DNA of 64,000 bases from Lineus longissimus. Taxonomy: Eukaryota; Nemertea; Pilidiophora; Heteronemertea; Lineidae. Each line of letters opens with the position of its first letter. The stretch's first letter is position 1. The translations under genes were made by a program, and so were the position numbers. Positions 23,590-43,700 of this stretch are shown piece after piece. The stretch spans positions 18,166,001 to 18,230,000 of the forward strand of contig NC_088316.1 of assembly GCF_910592395.1 (NCBI RefSeq). The letters are read 5' to 3'. The notes beneath the pieces were generated by a model that made no database searches, had not been told where the DNA came from, and saw only the letters and a program-made list of their open reading frames with translations.

Positions 23590-26500
23590 CCGTTTTTTAT
23601 TTCATAAGTTCTATTGAATCAAATTCACAGGGACTCCACACAGCACCAGGTACACAACAATTTGACCAGTACCCTGAAGTCCACCTATGCATAGAATTTG
23701 CAAAATACACCAGATTCAAGATACACAGCACATCATGGTTGTCCCTGTGACCAGTTTTACAACACTGCCCCCCATAATTTTCCAATGATTTGCTTTCTGG
23801 TCCCAGTTCAGTAAGAGCCAAGCACACATTTAATATTTAGTCAAATTATATGACTTTTCAGAGTATTAAGAGGCCAAAGTTGTAGGAAATGGAAGTAGAA
23901 TTAAGTCAGGTGTACAAAATCAATGACCTAACAAAAGAGTTGCACTCTAAAGTGCACAAGTATGCAATCTTTTTTCCACAACTCTCCATTCTGAACATAC
24001 TGTAAACTAACACATTTTTGTGCTTTAATATATGTCTGATTGGAAAAAAAAAAAAAAAATTCGATATCCGACAAAATAAAAATTTAAATTATTTCATTTT
24101 TGCATAAATTTTTGCAAATTGCAAAATTAAAGAAGCATGATAATTTGGGGAGTTTACAGTATTTGAAGGCAATAAGATATTTTCACACAATCCGCAGGTT
24201 CTATTCGCTACAAGTATCTGGAGCTAGAAGTACAGTCAAAACAGCAAAAACACTCACAATGTTTAGGAGACTTAAACACGATTGGAAGACTAAAACTTGT
24301 AGAATAATCAACAGTAACACACCGTGCACACAGTACAACAACAAGTCAATAAGTAGAGAAGATGTAGCCGCCTGAAGCTACTGAGACTACAGGTACATGA
24401 AGATCAGAATGAAGTAAGATGGAACACCTTCTATTCCTTCATGGGTGTTGGCAGTCAAGCTGGTATTTTGATCTTTATGCACCTGTGCCAAGGCCTGTAC
24501 CCTTGGGATGTAAACACAGTGGTTTGTCAGACCATTTACACAGGCATGTATGCATTCAAACCAACAATTTCTAAGACGATTCTACGAGAGAAATTAAACG
24601 CCTGTGGAGAAACACTGCCAAATGCTAGGTACTGAAATGAATTGAGACCATTTTAATACACATTTCTTTACACATTCAAGATGTAAATATATTTCATGAG
24701 ATGAAGTAAACACAAGTAAACTCAATTTACTAATATTTCAGACAAAACGCCTTTACAAATAATAAACAAAGTTGTATCAGTAATAGAGTACAATGTAAGT
24801 CTGCTTTTTGAAAAATTATCAACATTTGTGACATGTGATCATTTAAGGAATTCATTACTGCAGGTGATCCTGATTATGAAGTACCCAATCAAAATATCTG
24901 TAAAACATGAGTTTAAGATACTTCTAGAATATTCTATAAGACATCTTTACATTTAGGCCTATACACAGATTTGGATTAAAACACGATGCACATCACAGTA
25001 TGACAAAAGATTGGACTACAATCTAGATATCACCACGGAGAATCAGTTTCCCGACTTACTGAGAATCAGGCAGGCTTCCCAACTAACCAAGCTGTCTCGT
25101 ACTGTGAAAGAAGAAAGTTTTTCAATGATGTTGTAAATTTTGTGTTCAACTGGTAATGCAAGCATGATATGCATCTTAGGAAAATTGGCACACATAAGTT
25201 GGAAGGCCTGGCTTAATTCTCCAGGGTGATTTTCAACCCTCCATTTGAAAAATTGCAACAAAAAAAGTTACAAAATAGTTGGCAACCTACTTGACAATAG
25301 GTTGAGGGATATTAAAGTTGACACCGCATAAAATTGAAATCAGAAATCCGGAAGACCCACTTCACCTCTGTATTGGTCTTCAGCAGTTTTTCATTTTAGG
25401 AAGAAATTCATAAAGATGTGAGCCAAGATAACAAAATTTATCTGCAGTCTTGATTGAAAATGAATATAGACAACATAGAGTAAATTTGAAACATCAAAAC
25501 AAAGAAGGTACACAGTGAAACTTTGCTGTTATCATCAATCCATATATAAAGGTAACCGTGGAATTTCTCTGCATACGCAATAAGATTTAACAAGAATCTG
25601 TACAGACAAATTAATTGAGCAATTGATAGAGTCAAATTATTGCTTATGTACCGGTATTACATAATCTAGGTGAGAGTTGACAAAGCGATGATCGACTTCA
25701 CACGATCACCATGCAATAACATTGTGAATTACCTCTGGTATACAAGAGCTCCAGTTAACTGATCTCAATGAAGTTTATTGGGGTCAAGTTGATTGGGAAA
25801 TCATACACAACAAGCAGATTTTAGTTAAAGAGCCAAATTGTAATGACCTGGTTCAAGTGTACATTCATTCACTCAAAAACAAAGAGAAATCAAAGTCATT
25901 TTCAAATTCATTTCAGTTTTTTTCTTTTTCTCAATTTGCAAGCAACAAATTAAGATTGCACACAGGGTTGAAATGGGAAAACAAAGTCCTTTTGTAAAAC
26001 ACTAATGGAAGTAGTATTGACCCTGAACATAATTATAGGGTGAAAACCATTGCCCTGCTCAGAGTATCCGGAAGTGCTGCCCCCTTAAGTCACAATGACA
26101 AACCACAGGACAGTATATTTCAGCAGCATGTTGTTACGAAACCATCAAGTACCGTAACTAAGACCAACATAAATGAACAACAATAAACCATAGATACGGT
26201 TTACATTGTTTACAGAGTTTAACACTTTAGGCGTCAGCATTTCACCCCAACACCCACTTTTCAGACCCCCCAGGGAAAAAATCTATCAGAGATAACTGTA
26301 TGATGTCTTGGAAAAGCTTCCCCAAGACAATATCTTGCCAAATCAACAGAAAAAATATGACTATCCCCCAAATTCCAAAGGCGGAATAGATTGAAAATAG
26401 ATCTTAACAGCGAAATTGTTTCAGTTCCTACTTCCCCCTTCAGATGGCGATGGTGTAGTTGGGCACTCAAGCTGCTGGAAAAGAGGTAGGTTGGTGACTT

Positions 26501-28460
26501 AGTTCAATAGATTGACAATAGATCTTAACAGCGAAATTGTTTCAGTTCCTACTTCCCCCTTCAGATGGCGATGGTGTTGTTTTAGTGGGCACTCCAAGCT
26601 GCTGGAAAAGAGGTAGTTTGGTGACTTATTTCTACATCATATGGCGCTGAAAGTGTTAAACAACGAGGCAATATTACATTTGTTGGATATTCGGTCCTAG
26701 TTCAGGCATTATAAACTTTACCTACGCGTAGAAAACACACAAAAACAATCAAAAGACTACTCCTGAATTAGAATTTAGACCAATACAAATCACAGATATA
26801 GTACAAAACACAAAAGGAAAACACTTCATTGACCAATTTCTCAAAGATTCAACAAAGTTTTGCGATGTATCCTTTTCATATTTAGCAGAAATAACATTTG
26901 TCAAGGGTTAGTACAGCCTGAAGGGATAGTTCGATAGATGCAGATCAGCCATCGATAATGTCATCTATTTAAAATGCATTGTGAAGTTGTAATTGTGTTT
27001 AGTTTCTCAAGGGCTGTAGTTACATGATCTGTTACGTGGTGGCACTGCAATCAATTTTGAAACCATGACCTTCAGCAGGCAAAATCAGCCAAGGAGAGAA
27101 ATATTCAAATTTCTTTAAAAATCTGTAGTAGCTTAAGGGTTAAACTCACTGAAAAAATCATACTTGTGATCCACAAAGACAATTCAAATATTTAAAAGAT
27201 ACAGAAAACATTCCTGGTTAGATCCAAGAGAGGCATTGTAAACAGAAATATATAATGACAGTAACCTTGTCCAAGATACCAACTTATTGTAAAGTACTCG
27301 ATATTAAACCAAGTCTTGACACTTTTCTTTTCAATGACTTTACAAGTAACCTTTCCCCTCAAAATACATTACAGACAATGCATGCCCACTGGCCAAAATC
27401 AAACTACAGCATTTGTGTCACTTACATCATTACAAGTATAATAATTTTTTCCTTCCAACGCGTTAGATATGAAAATTATCAAGGTTAATGTCTACGTATC
27501 TATTTATAATATCTTTTCAGCCTCAACTTAATACCACCCCCCCCCCCCCAAACATTTTCACCTGGCACACTCACGACGTGACACACATTATAATTTATAT
27601 AAAATTCAACAGAATTAATTTTCTGCATGTACACAGTCACATTTATATGTAATATTTATATTTATACAGTAACCATATGTACAATACAGGGCAAAGCAAG
27701 AAACCAGGACTCTGTCACATTTGAGTTCTTAATAATTCACGCTTATACATGTTCTCGATTCGTTTTCCAAGCTTTTTCAAAGTCTTCAATTACAACAGGA
27801 AATGTAATATTAGGCATTCACTGAATGATCGTGGCTCAGAATACGTAGTTGTACCAATTAAGCCACAGTTTCAGTGTTTTATGTTTTCCAGTGCTTCAGA
27901 AACTTGTCACTTTGTTCAAATCCTTATATTATGCAGTCCATTTGTTAATTGAAGTGTCATCGAATCATACTGGTGGGCTGTTAGCTAAATGCTTAATTGC
28001 TTTGAGCAAATTCATCTGAAAACAAAATAAATATATATTCAATTGGCGATTATGAAAATGACATAAATTACTTCCATGACTTCTTCAATTATTTCCCGCC
28101 ATGCACATATTTCAAACATTTCAGACAGTGTGAACGTGTCATTGAGAAAAACAACATTAACCTTTACAGGGGGTTGGCATAGCCATCAAGATGAAGGTAT
28201 AAGTGTCACGTTGCATTCGCAAAAATCTCGAAAGTGAAAAGCTTGCAGCGGTTTATGGTTTACGGTACCTCCTCAAGTCATAGAGTTGGCAATCCTTCCA
28301 ACAGTGTAGGTTTCCTCCTACACCGCATACTGAATCGACAAATCTTGTTGACAGAGCTACAAATGTCTTAGCTGATGCTCAGCTCACAGCACTCAGCTAG
28401 CCCTCAATGCTCAGCTCCTCAACCCAATATTCTTTTACTCACCTGTTTCAACCTGAATAT
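23590..28460 (-). other. non-coding stretch, possibly a long KLF 3' UTR
   Basis: AT-rich sequence downstream of the KLF stop with no supported gene on either strand. Minus-strand AATAAA hexamers lie at 25774-25779 and 23596-23601, so the UTR could be 2.7 or 4.9 kb. An internal 120-bp duplication is annotated separately. An A-run lies at about 24043-24058. Confidence 0.4.
26230..26640 (+). repeat. tandem duplication belonging to the 'AGTTCCTACTTCCCCCTTCA' dispersed family
   Basis: Two copies, 26388-26500 and 26508-26630, share 'atagatcttaacagcgaaat', then TTCAGATGGCGATGGTGT and GCTGCTGGAAAAGAGGTAG. The core is related to the arrays at 55870-56350 and 60660-61000, which share 'ttcagttcctaccttgccct' and 'gatggcgatggcgtagtt'. 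The lead-in 'aacactttaggcgtcagc' at 26220 also matches 'aacaccttcagcgcc' of those arrays. Confidence 0.75.
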
Positions 28461-35942
<7,482 letters not shown>

Positions 35943-35952
35943 TTGGAAGATT

Positions 35953-38877
35953 CTGCAAAGAGGATGAAAGATCACATAATAATAACACAGTTGAATTATT
36001 GATAGAAAAAAATCCATTAAACCTGATATTGCAGTTTTTTAACTTAAGAGAAACTACTGCTAACGTGTTATTTCAATGGGAATGGTTTTAAATATTTGGG
36101 TATACTGTACTTCATGTACTTCTCCGAGTTCCCTTGTCAAAAAAAGGTCAGATTTGTTTTTGAATGGTTTTAAAAGAGCCATAGGCCACAAGTTCACTGC
36201 ACATGAAATTGTGCCAAATATAGCCCAGGACAAAAGTGCCCAGACACGCCCTTTCAACAGTAGGATGTACCAGTAACCCTGAGCTTAAATTCTCTTCTAA
36301 ATGTTCTGCATAATAATTGTTCCGACTGTGCCAATGAGGCCAACCGCTACGTGAAAGCATGTGCATCGAAGCACCACGCCCAGACAGCAGGCATTGTACA
36401 TGGGGACTAGAGTGTTCACAATCATGTAATTACAGGAATAGTTTTGTCCGGGTTTGTTCAGGGGCCACACCTGTCTAGATACATGTAGTCCTGCATGATA
36501 TAGGCCTATGGGCCTAATGGTTAGTCAAGATTTGGACCGGAAAATTACAGAACTGTAATAAATTTGAGGTGGTTGGCAGGGTTTGGCTAGATCAACCCCT
36601 ATTCCGCCACAATATTGACAATTCTGAGCAATTTATGTGAAGTCCATTTTTGCAAGAACAAAAAGAAAGAACAGTTAGGTCAGCTTAGACTTTATTTCTT
36701 TAAATTTCGAAGGCTATTTCAGACTTTTTCTCAGATGTCTCATATCAAATAGATTGGTCTGAGGATGTAACAAAAATTTGCCATTGCCTGATAGGCCCGC
36801 ACCCCAGGTGCTCTTCAACATGTCGTTGAAACAACCACTAATTTCTCCCAATTGAAAATGAGAGCCGGTCACTAGCAATTTGTTACAAGCCAACGAAAAA
36901 TTCCTTTGCAAAACAATGCCATGAATGTAGCAAAATGTACATAAAGGCTATCAAATCAATTATGAATGGGTGTGGGACCACTCCCAACCTTGTATCAATA
37001 TGCCAAGCCGAACTACACACTGTTGGTGGAAGGACTAAATGGCGATGTTCAGGCACAGCTACCAGTCTGGCTGAAGAAAGCACATATGATATCATATCAT
37101 ATGCTTAAGTTAAATCGGCTGGTGAAATTGGTCATACATGCAGCTGGAGCGTGTCAATCAATCTTAGTAAGTAGAGGAACGACCTATCTTTGCCCTGCTG
37201 TCAAGGCAGATCCACCACCAGAAAACGTAGCCCACTTCTCAAATAGTTCAGAACAATTTCGACATTGATCATAATATGCTGGTGGCAATCCAACAACCTG
37301 GATGACCCTTTCACCTGAAAATCCTAAATCAAACAAGTCTGACAACCTATACTGCACTTTTTTAGGGGATATTTCCATTGCACTGAATTCATTGTTAGAG
37401 GTCAAGGGGTCATACACAGTAAGTTTTTAACCCCATAACCTTAGCGGTTTCATCATCATCATCAACGACATCTTGGCCCAGAAGAAACATGCCACAGTTA
37501 CACATCACAACAGCCAATTCACACATTGACACTGTGACCTTGAAAAAGTAGGTCAAATGACAGACCGGTATGATCTGTGATGCGTCTGTGCTAAGAGTTC
37601 CTTCATAAAATGGTTGTCAAAAACAATCCAATTTTTAGTTGACCCTTAGGGGGTATTTCCGCTGCCGCTGCCCCTCCCCCTCTAGCTATCACCCTTGATG
37701 GACATTGTCATTCACTGTCATAATTAGTTGCGTTGACAATCAATGCCAACTGGTAATCTAGGACAGAGAATAGGAGTGTTTTAGTACACTGATGTAGTTG
37801 GGTCATGTTTGTTGAAGTAACTCCCGACACATGGCCTGTGATTGGTATTTTGACCAGGAAGTGGAACAGCCAGGAGAGAATGATTGCAAAGTTCAAAGAT
37901 ATAAAGCATTTATTTGTTGCGAGGGTTCATTATTTTACAACATTTGTTCCTGGTGGTTTGGGCTAAGGAGGTCGCATATTATTTCATTGTACCATAATGG
38001 TCATGCATTAGTTGATTTTTTGTTCATTTAGTTGATGACAGTTGATTGGCAAACCCTCCGCAATCACCAGAAGACCCCATGTTTGGGGGTTCAAGGGATA
38101 TGTTGTTTATTGTTTCAATACTGTACACAGGAACCGAACTATGTAAAATACTCGGGCATAAAAACCATGGAGATGGTCGAGCTTCATGATCATGCACAAA
38201 TAACATGACTTCGTTACAGAGCCCACAGATTATTCTTAAAATGGCAACTGCGCTGCACAGGGACCAGACCTAAAAGTGAAAGTGCCAACTAATCACCTTG
38301 CAAACATTGTGCAGCAAGCCAACAATATATAGGCCCATTCAACACAGTGACCTAGCCAAAACAAAGTCATTCCTGACCTAAAATCCCTGATCAGCTGATC
38401 ACATCACAACAAAACTCACGTGGCCCTGAAATCCTGTTTCTAAAAATAGCCACTCTCGCAACACTGCGTAGTTCGATGCAGTATACACATACAGAACAAT
38501 GGCAGTGCTGTATAGTATGGGTATACAATGTATGCGCTTAGTGTACACACTCAAGAGTTCGCCGTGGTTACCAACATTTAATCACTGATTTCTCAAAAAC
38601 TGTACGTTTTCTTCGCACCAAATTTTCAGGACATATCAATGGGATCAGCATTATCATGACTACGTTGTTAGAATAGACAAATAGAGCACAGAAGCGGCAA
38701 AAACCTTGGGAATATTTAGGGTATCCCTCAGCTGACGATTCGCACATTTCCTTCCACTGCGGCCGTGGCGCTGGGAGTGTGGGACCACCGCCCTCCCATT
38801 TTTATCCCGTATCCCTGGGTTACAGACCCTCCCGATTACCATTTTACAAAAATAGAGACCTACCTTATCACATTAAA
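35953..38877 (-). other. KLF 5' intron region
   Basis: No coding exon is seen. The acceptor ctctttgcag at 35953-35962 serves the exon with the start codon. A plausible donor for a non-coding first exon (AAG/gtaggt on the minus strand) lies at about 38871-38873. A 'gtgaccttgaaaa' repeat copy lies at 37520-37650. Confidence 0.4.
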
Positions 38878-39010
38878 CGTTATCTATTCTCCTCCCAGGG
38901 TCTAAAAACAGACCAAAGTCACGTTTGATAGATTTATGCGAGAGTCTCGATCATGACCCTACCTCCGCCATGTTGATATGACGTACCACACCCTACATCC
39001 GGGCAACTCA
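38874..39010 (-). promoter_or_regulatory. candidate KLF promoter and first non-coding exon
   Basis: On the minus strand a CRE-like TACGTCATAT precedes CAACATGGCGGAG, which resembles a YY1 site. Then comes about 100 bases ending in a donor. Such YY1-type sites are frequent at animal core promoters lacking a TATA box. The position fits the 5' end of the KLF transcript, but no transcript evidence is available. Confidence 0.3.
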
Positions 39011-39192
39011 GCTGACACACCCATCACAAGTCTTCAGTAATCATAGCATCGACCACGCGGTAGGCGGCGGATGAGGGCGGGAAATATCAGACTTCCTAAT
39101 ATGCCTAAATAAGTAACTGTTATTCGTTTCATTTGTAAAAAAAAGATTTGGACATCAAAATTTTTCGAATCCAAAGTTTTTCCCGAGTGCCA

Positions 39193-39470
39193 CGCCCATT
39201 CAGTGGTCAAGTTTGGACATGCGGCATAGGCTTGGTCATGGGTGTGGACCTTTAGAAAGTGGAAATTATATAAGTTTGAACAACGAGGTTCTGTAAGTTC
39301 TAGGGGTTAGGCCCGGGTATCTCATTGATAATCGAGTCCAGCGCCCATTCAGTGGTCAAGTTTGGACATGCGGCATGGGCTTGGTCATGGGTGTGGACCT
39401 TTAGAAAGTGGAAATTATATAAGTTTGAACAACGATTCTAGGGGTTAGGCCCGGGTATCTCATTGATAAT
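39193..39470 (+). repeat. tandem duplication, period 149 bp
   Basis: Copies 39193-39332 and 39342-39470 are nearly identical across CGCCCATTCAGTGGTCAAGT, then TTGGACATGCGGCAT, and GGCCCGGGTATCTCATTGAT. The second copy lacks about a dozen bases after 'gaacaacga'. The high identity suggests a recent event. Confidence 0.9.
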
Positions 39471-40189
39471 ATAGGTATAAACATTATTTCTTTAAATTAG
39501 GCCTATTCCCGAGGCAGCCGTCTCGGTTATTTTACTTACATGGCCTATATCCATTTAATTCCGCTTAAGTCATATGTGATATTTTCTTGTCTCCAAATTT
39601 TCATTTCAGGTGGGGTAGGCCAATTTACTAGAACATATGAATTCACAGTTGAGAGCTATAAAGATCTCCAGAAGTTTTCGATGAACTTTGTGCACTGCAA
39701 TCCCCATTGAGAAAAAAAAATTTTGAAAAAGAACGATAATTCAAAGAAAATTATACTGGGGAGAGAGCAAGGAAATTTTAGAGAATGAAAAAACAACCTC
39801 CTTGGAGAGGGAGTGAGATGGGTGATATCACAGAAAAATGTGATGGCAAGTTCTTTTGGTGATGTGATCATCATCATTCAGGCACTTTATCTTGGGAATT
39901 GACTACTTTCTTTGCTAGGTCAGAACAGTCATCCTTGCACTCCATCCACAAATATTGGGGGGGGGGGCTCATTTCTCCAGGCTGTAATCCTGTACTTGGT
40001 GTGTAAGACTGGGGAAGGGGGCTTCTTTCTTCAATAGAATTCAATACTGCCACTATAGCGCAGCCTGTACCTTAATGGGGGGGCTGGTACTCATCTAAAT
40101 GTATGCTGTAGTGGGAAGCCAATTTCTTTTGGTGTTGTTATAGGGAGGGGGGGGGGGCAAAGAACTTATAAGAACATTGCAACAAAAAT
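39471..40189. other. intergenic, no gene seen
   Basis: Lies between the KLF 5' region and the NFXL1 3' end. It contains several G-runs (about 39957, 40076, 40146). No coding or RNA gene can be supported. Confidence 0.6.
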
Positions 40190-40205
40190 TGAATCACAAA
40201 ACAGT

Positions 40206-40211
40206 TTTATT
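40206..40211 (-). terminator. polyadenylation signal AATAAA (NFXL1)
   Basis: A minus-strand AATAAA about 560 bases past the NFXL1 stop codon. The stretch between is a stop-dense probable 3' UTR. Confidence 0.5.
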
Positions 40212-40766
40212 CCCTCCTGCGAAATCTTCACAACAGATTTTTTACAACTTAACACCTTAACCATCAAGGACTAGCACAGCACTAAAAGCCCAACTCCACT
40301 TGCACCGGTTTACCATCACCGTTTTGCTGCTTTCACTGAATTTGTGGTCATTTGATTGCTCAAGCAACTACTTTCAAATAAATTAATGCAATGCTTGTGA
40401 AAGCTGGCTACTTCCCATACTATTCACTGCTGTAGCCGAATCAGGACTTCAGGACCTTTACTCTTGTTCTCAATATCATAAGTACTTATGACACTTTGAT
40501 CAAATGACATACAAACCACAAGATAGTACACAAGAAATACGCCACAGTTATGTATCACATCCTAAGGGTAATGGTAATGTAGTGACATCATTTTGTTTGA
40601 CAATAAGTGTAAGAAAAAGTTCCAATATTTGGAACGTAAACATAATTTTTGCGCTTAATATGCTCCTGAATACATATATAGCAAACAGTTGCCTTTGCAA
40701 AAACAGATATATTTTGCGATGAAGCTCCTCAATTCTTGCCGTGGAAATTTTCCAGTTTACAGTCAT

Positions 40767-43700
40767 TTACGACTGTGCAATAAGAGTAACGCCAACAGAT
40801 AGAGCCAAAACAATAATGGCCGCCAGGAAGTATTTCCAATATTTCTTGCAGAAGCCAGCTTCTTCCACGACTTCCCTCTGCTTCCTTGGGCGATGACGCC
40901 CCCGTCCTTTCATCTTTCGTTCAAAGTCTTCAAGTTCTTTCTGCTGCTTTCTCAACTCTTCATCTTTCTTAGCCTGCTCAGCTTCTTCAGCAGCCTGTAA
41001 TTCAGAGATAATTGATCATAATGTGAAGAGAAAGCCATACCAGTTTGATTTTTTGTTAACAGATTTTTGAATCCAAAGACACTGATTATAATACCGGCAA
41101 AATAAAAATATCAAATGAAAATCCTGTGAATTTGTAGCAATTTCCCATTGATAAGCTTATGATGCTCTTTCGAATTTCAAAAACCAGCATAAAAAGTACC
41201 TTTTTCTTGCTTTCCTTTTGCTTCTCACATGCCTCGTCACATGGGAGTTTCGTCTTCCCACTCCGTACCTCACAGCATGGGAAGTTCTTCTTCCTCCGCC
41301 GACACTGGCAGCGCAACGGTGTATTTTCCCGACATTTCTCACTGGAAGCACAGTCACCCGGATGGCAGGTCAGAGTGCAGTGATGGCCACATGCCAGCTG
41401 AAAAAACAAATACAAATTTCAACTCATTGAGTGCCAAAGACCCGCTCAAGTTAACATTGGCAATTTCTCCACTTAGTTTAGTATTAAACGACACATACTC
41501 TTCTCAATCAAGTATGGTCAATTTCTAAGGATTGACATTCTAAAATACCTTGGTACCGTAAAGTCAACTTTTAAATGGAAACTGCATAAGCCTCGTTCTG
41601 AGAGCGGAGTGTTTTGGACACGCAACCAAGATGCTCTACCAAAGTTCCCTCGGGTTGCACTAAAATGTGGAAACCATGCACACGTCACGTCAAAGGAATT
41701 TCACCTCACTTCAGAAGTTTGAGGCTCTCAAAACACTGCTTCAAACACAAATCAGTCAAGGAAGCATCAACCACCCTAAGTTTTTTAATGAGCACTACAC
41801 ATATTTGCCGAGAAAAACGCTCCAAATAGCCCATTTGCGCGGATTTTAGCATCACTTGAGCGAGCCGATGCGGACTTCCTATGCGCGCTAACATAATGTA
41901 AACAACGGCGCTACCGGCGCTCCGGCCGGGCCGGCGATGGATGGAATTTGCCAAATTCGCACATATTCAAGTTATTTTCGTGGCCTATCTTTTTAAGTTT
42001 GAGGTATTTTAGAATAGAAATTGAACCCTCGGCTTCGGACCTTGGTTGAGTTACCAAGACACTCTCGGGTGGAGCTAAAATTTCGTCCAAACCCTCGCCT
42101 GTCGGCTCGGGTTTGGACTGTATTTTAGCTCCACCCTCGAGTGTCTTGGTAACTCAACCAAGGTCCTCCGCCTCGGGTTCAATTCCTTAATCCTAAATCA
42201 CAGATTTTGATATTCATATATATACATTCAAGCTATTTAAGGTCAATAAAGGAACTTACTGTTTTTGGACATGGCCCACCACACGCTTTTAGGTCGTCTC
42301 GCATGCTCTCGTCCGATTCGATCCATTTGTAGCATTCGATATGGCGGACAACAATCTGACAGTGACATCGCATGCGGATCATCTGACAACATGATGGGCA
42401 GTCCTCAGGATGACAAGGAAGTAGACACCCGTGTCCGCAACCCGGTGCTCGGGGCTTCGAACATGGTTCTTCACACAAAGCACAATTCTTTCCGCTCTGA
42501 AATAAAAAGATAAACAGTGTTCTGTACCCACAAAACAAATGTCTCTCGAAGATTCGTTTTGTGGACTGTGAAAATTATTCCCTAATGCACCGTTTCTTCA
42601 ATGTATAACTGAAGTAAGTATGCTTTTCTATAAAGAAAATAAACAAGGAAACTGACACATTTACACATTTTGTCTTAAAATATTGAGAAATATCATCTAC
42701 AGCAAGCTGTTTAACTGACCGTCATGGAATCTTTTGCTCCAACCACCTCATGGCATTCCAAGCGACATGAATGATTACCGCAGGGCAGCTTACGGCCACA
42801 TGGCCCGGTACAAGAAAACGGCTTCACCTCCGAGCAGGGCAAATAGCAAGTCTGAAGCAAAGTTAGTCAATTAGGAGTGATGAACAATATTTAACCATCT
42901 ACCAGCCATAAACACAAGCCTACACCCATAGTAATTGACGATCCATTAGCATCTCTTCGGTATGGTCCAGGGCTTCAGTCATCATAAGTGGGAGGTTGTG
43001 AGCTTGTTGTCTATAGTAGGATAAACCATCAGTGTTGACTCTTTGGGTCTAAACTCCCAATGAGTGCATGTAGATCAGCTCGGGCGATTGCACTCTAATG
43101 ACACCTTATCACAAACTTAGTAGCACCCACCTCATGTTTCCCTAAACACTGAGCTTGTATTGGAACCTGGCAAGGGGGGCAAGGTTTATCAATTGACTCA
43201 ACCCGCATTGGTGGCAGCTTCTCCCATGGCCCAGATCTTACAACCTGAAAAACAAAGACGATATGATTAGAAGAAATAATCTTCTTTGCATTTGATATTG
43301 GCCATCAAACTCCCACAAAGATTGCTGCTGGGGCAAGTTTATCCAGCAATCCCCATTCCTTCAGTAATCAGTTCCGCTCCTTCTGGACACATTCTGTAGT
43401 CCCCGAGGTGAGAAGTCAGGGCAATTTTGTAGTCTGTGGACACTGTGTAACATTTGTACATGACTTACAATTAAAACAACAAAGTATTTCTTACCTTGTC
43501 CTGCACTTTAGCTAAGATTCCTGAGTGACAAGAACTGGGACATTTATGATCACATTCGGGCAGATCCTTATCACATGTCTGCCGACATGGCGGACAATTC
43601 CCAAAATGGCAGCGATGGGGTTCTCGACTAGGATGGTGGCAGGTTGGCGGTATCCTGCAGAAGTCCAAAATAGTTTGATTAGTTTGATAACTATAAAACT

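Noticed and set aside
41614-41954. Open frames repeated almost exactly at 58978-59193
   Set aside because: They lie inside the two copies of the composite mobile element and resemble no known transposase.
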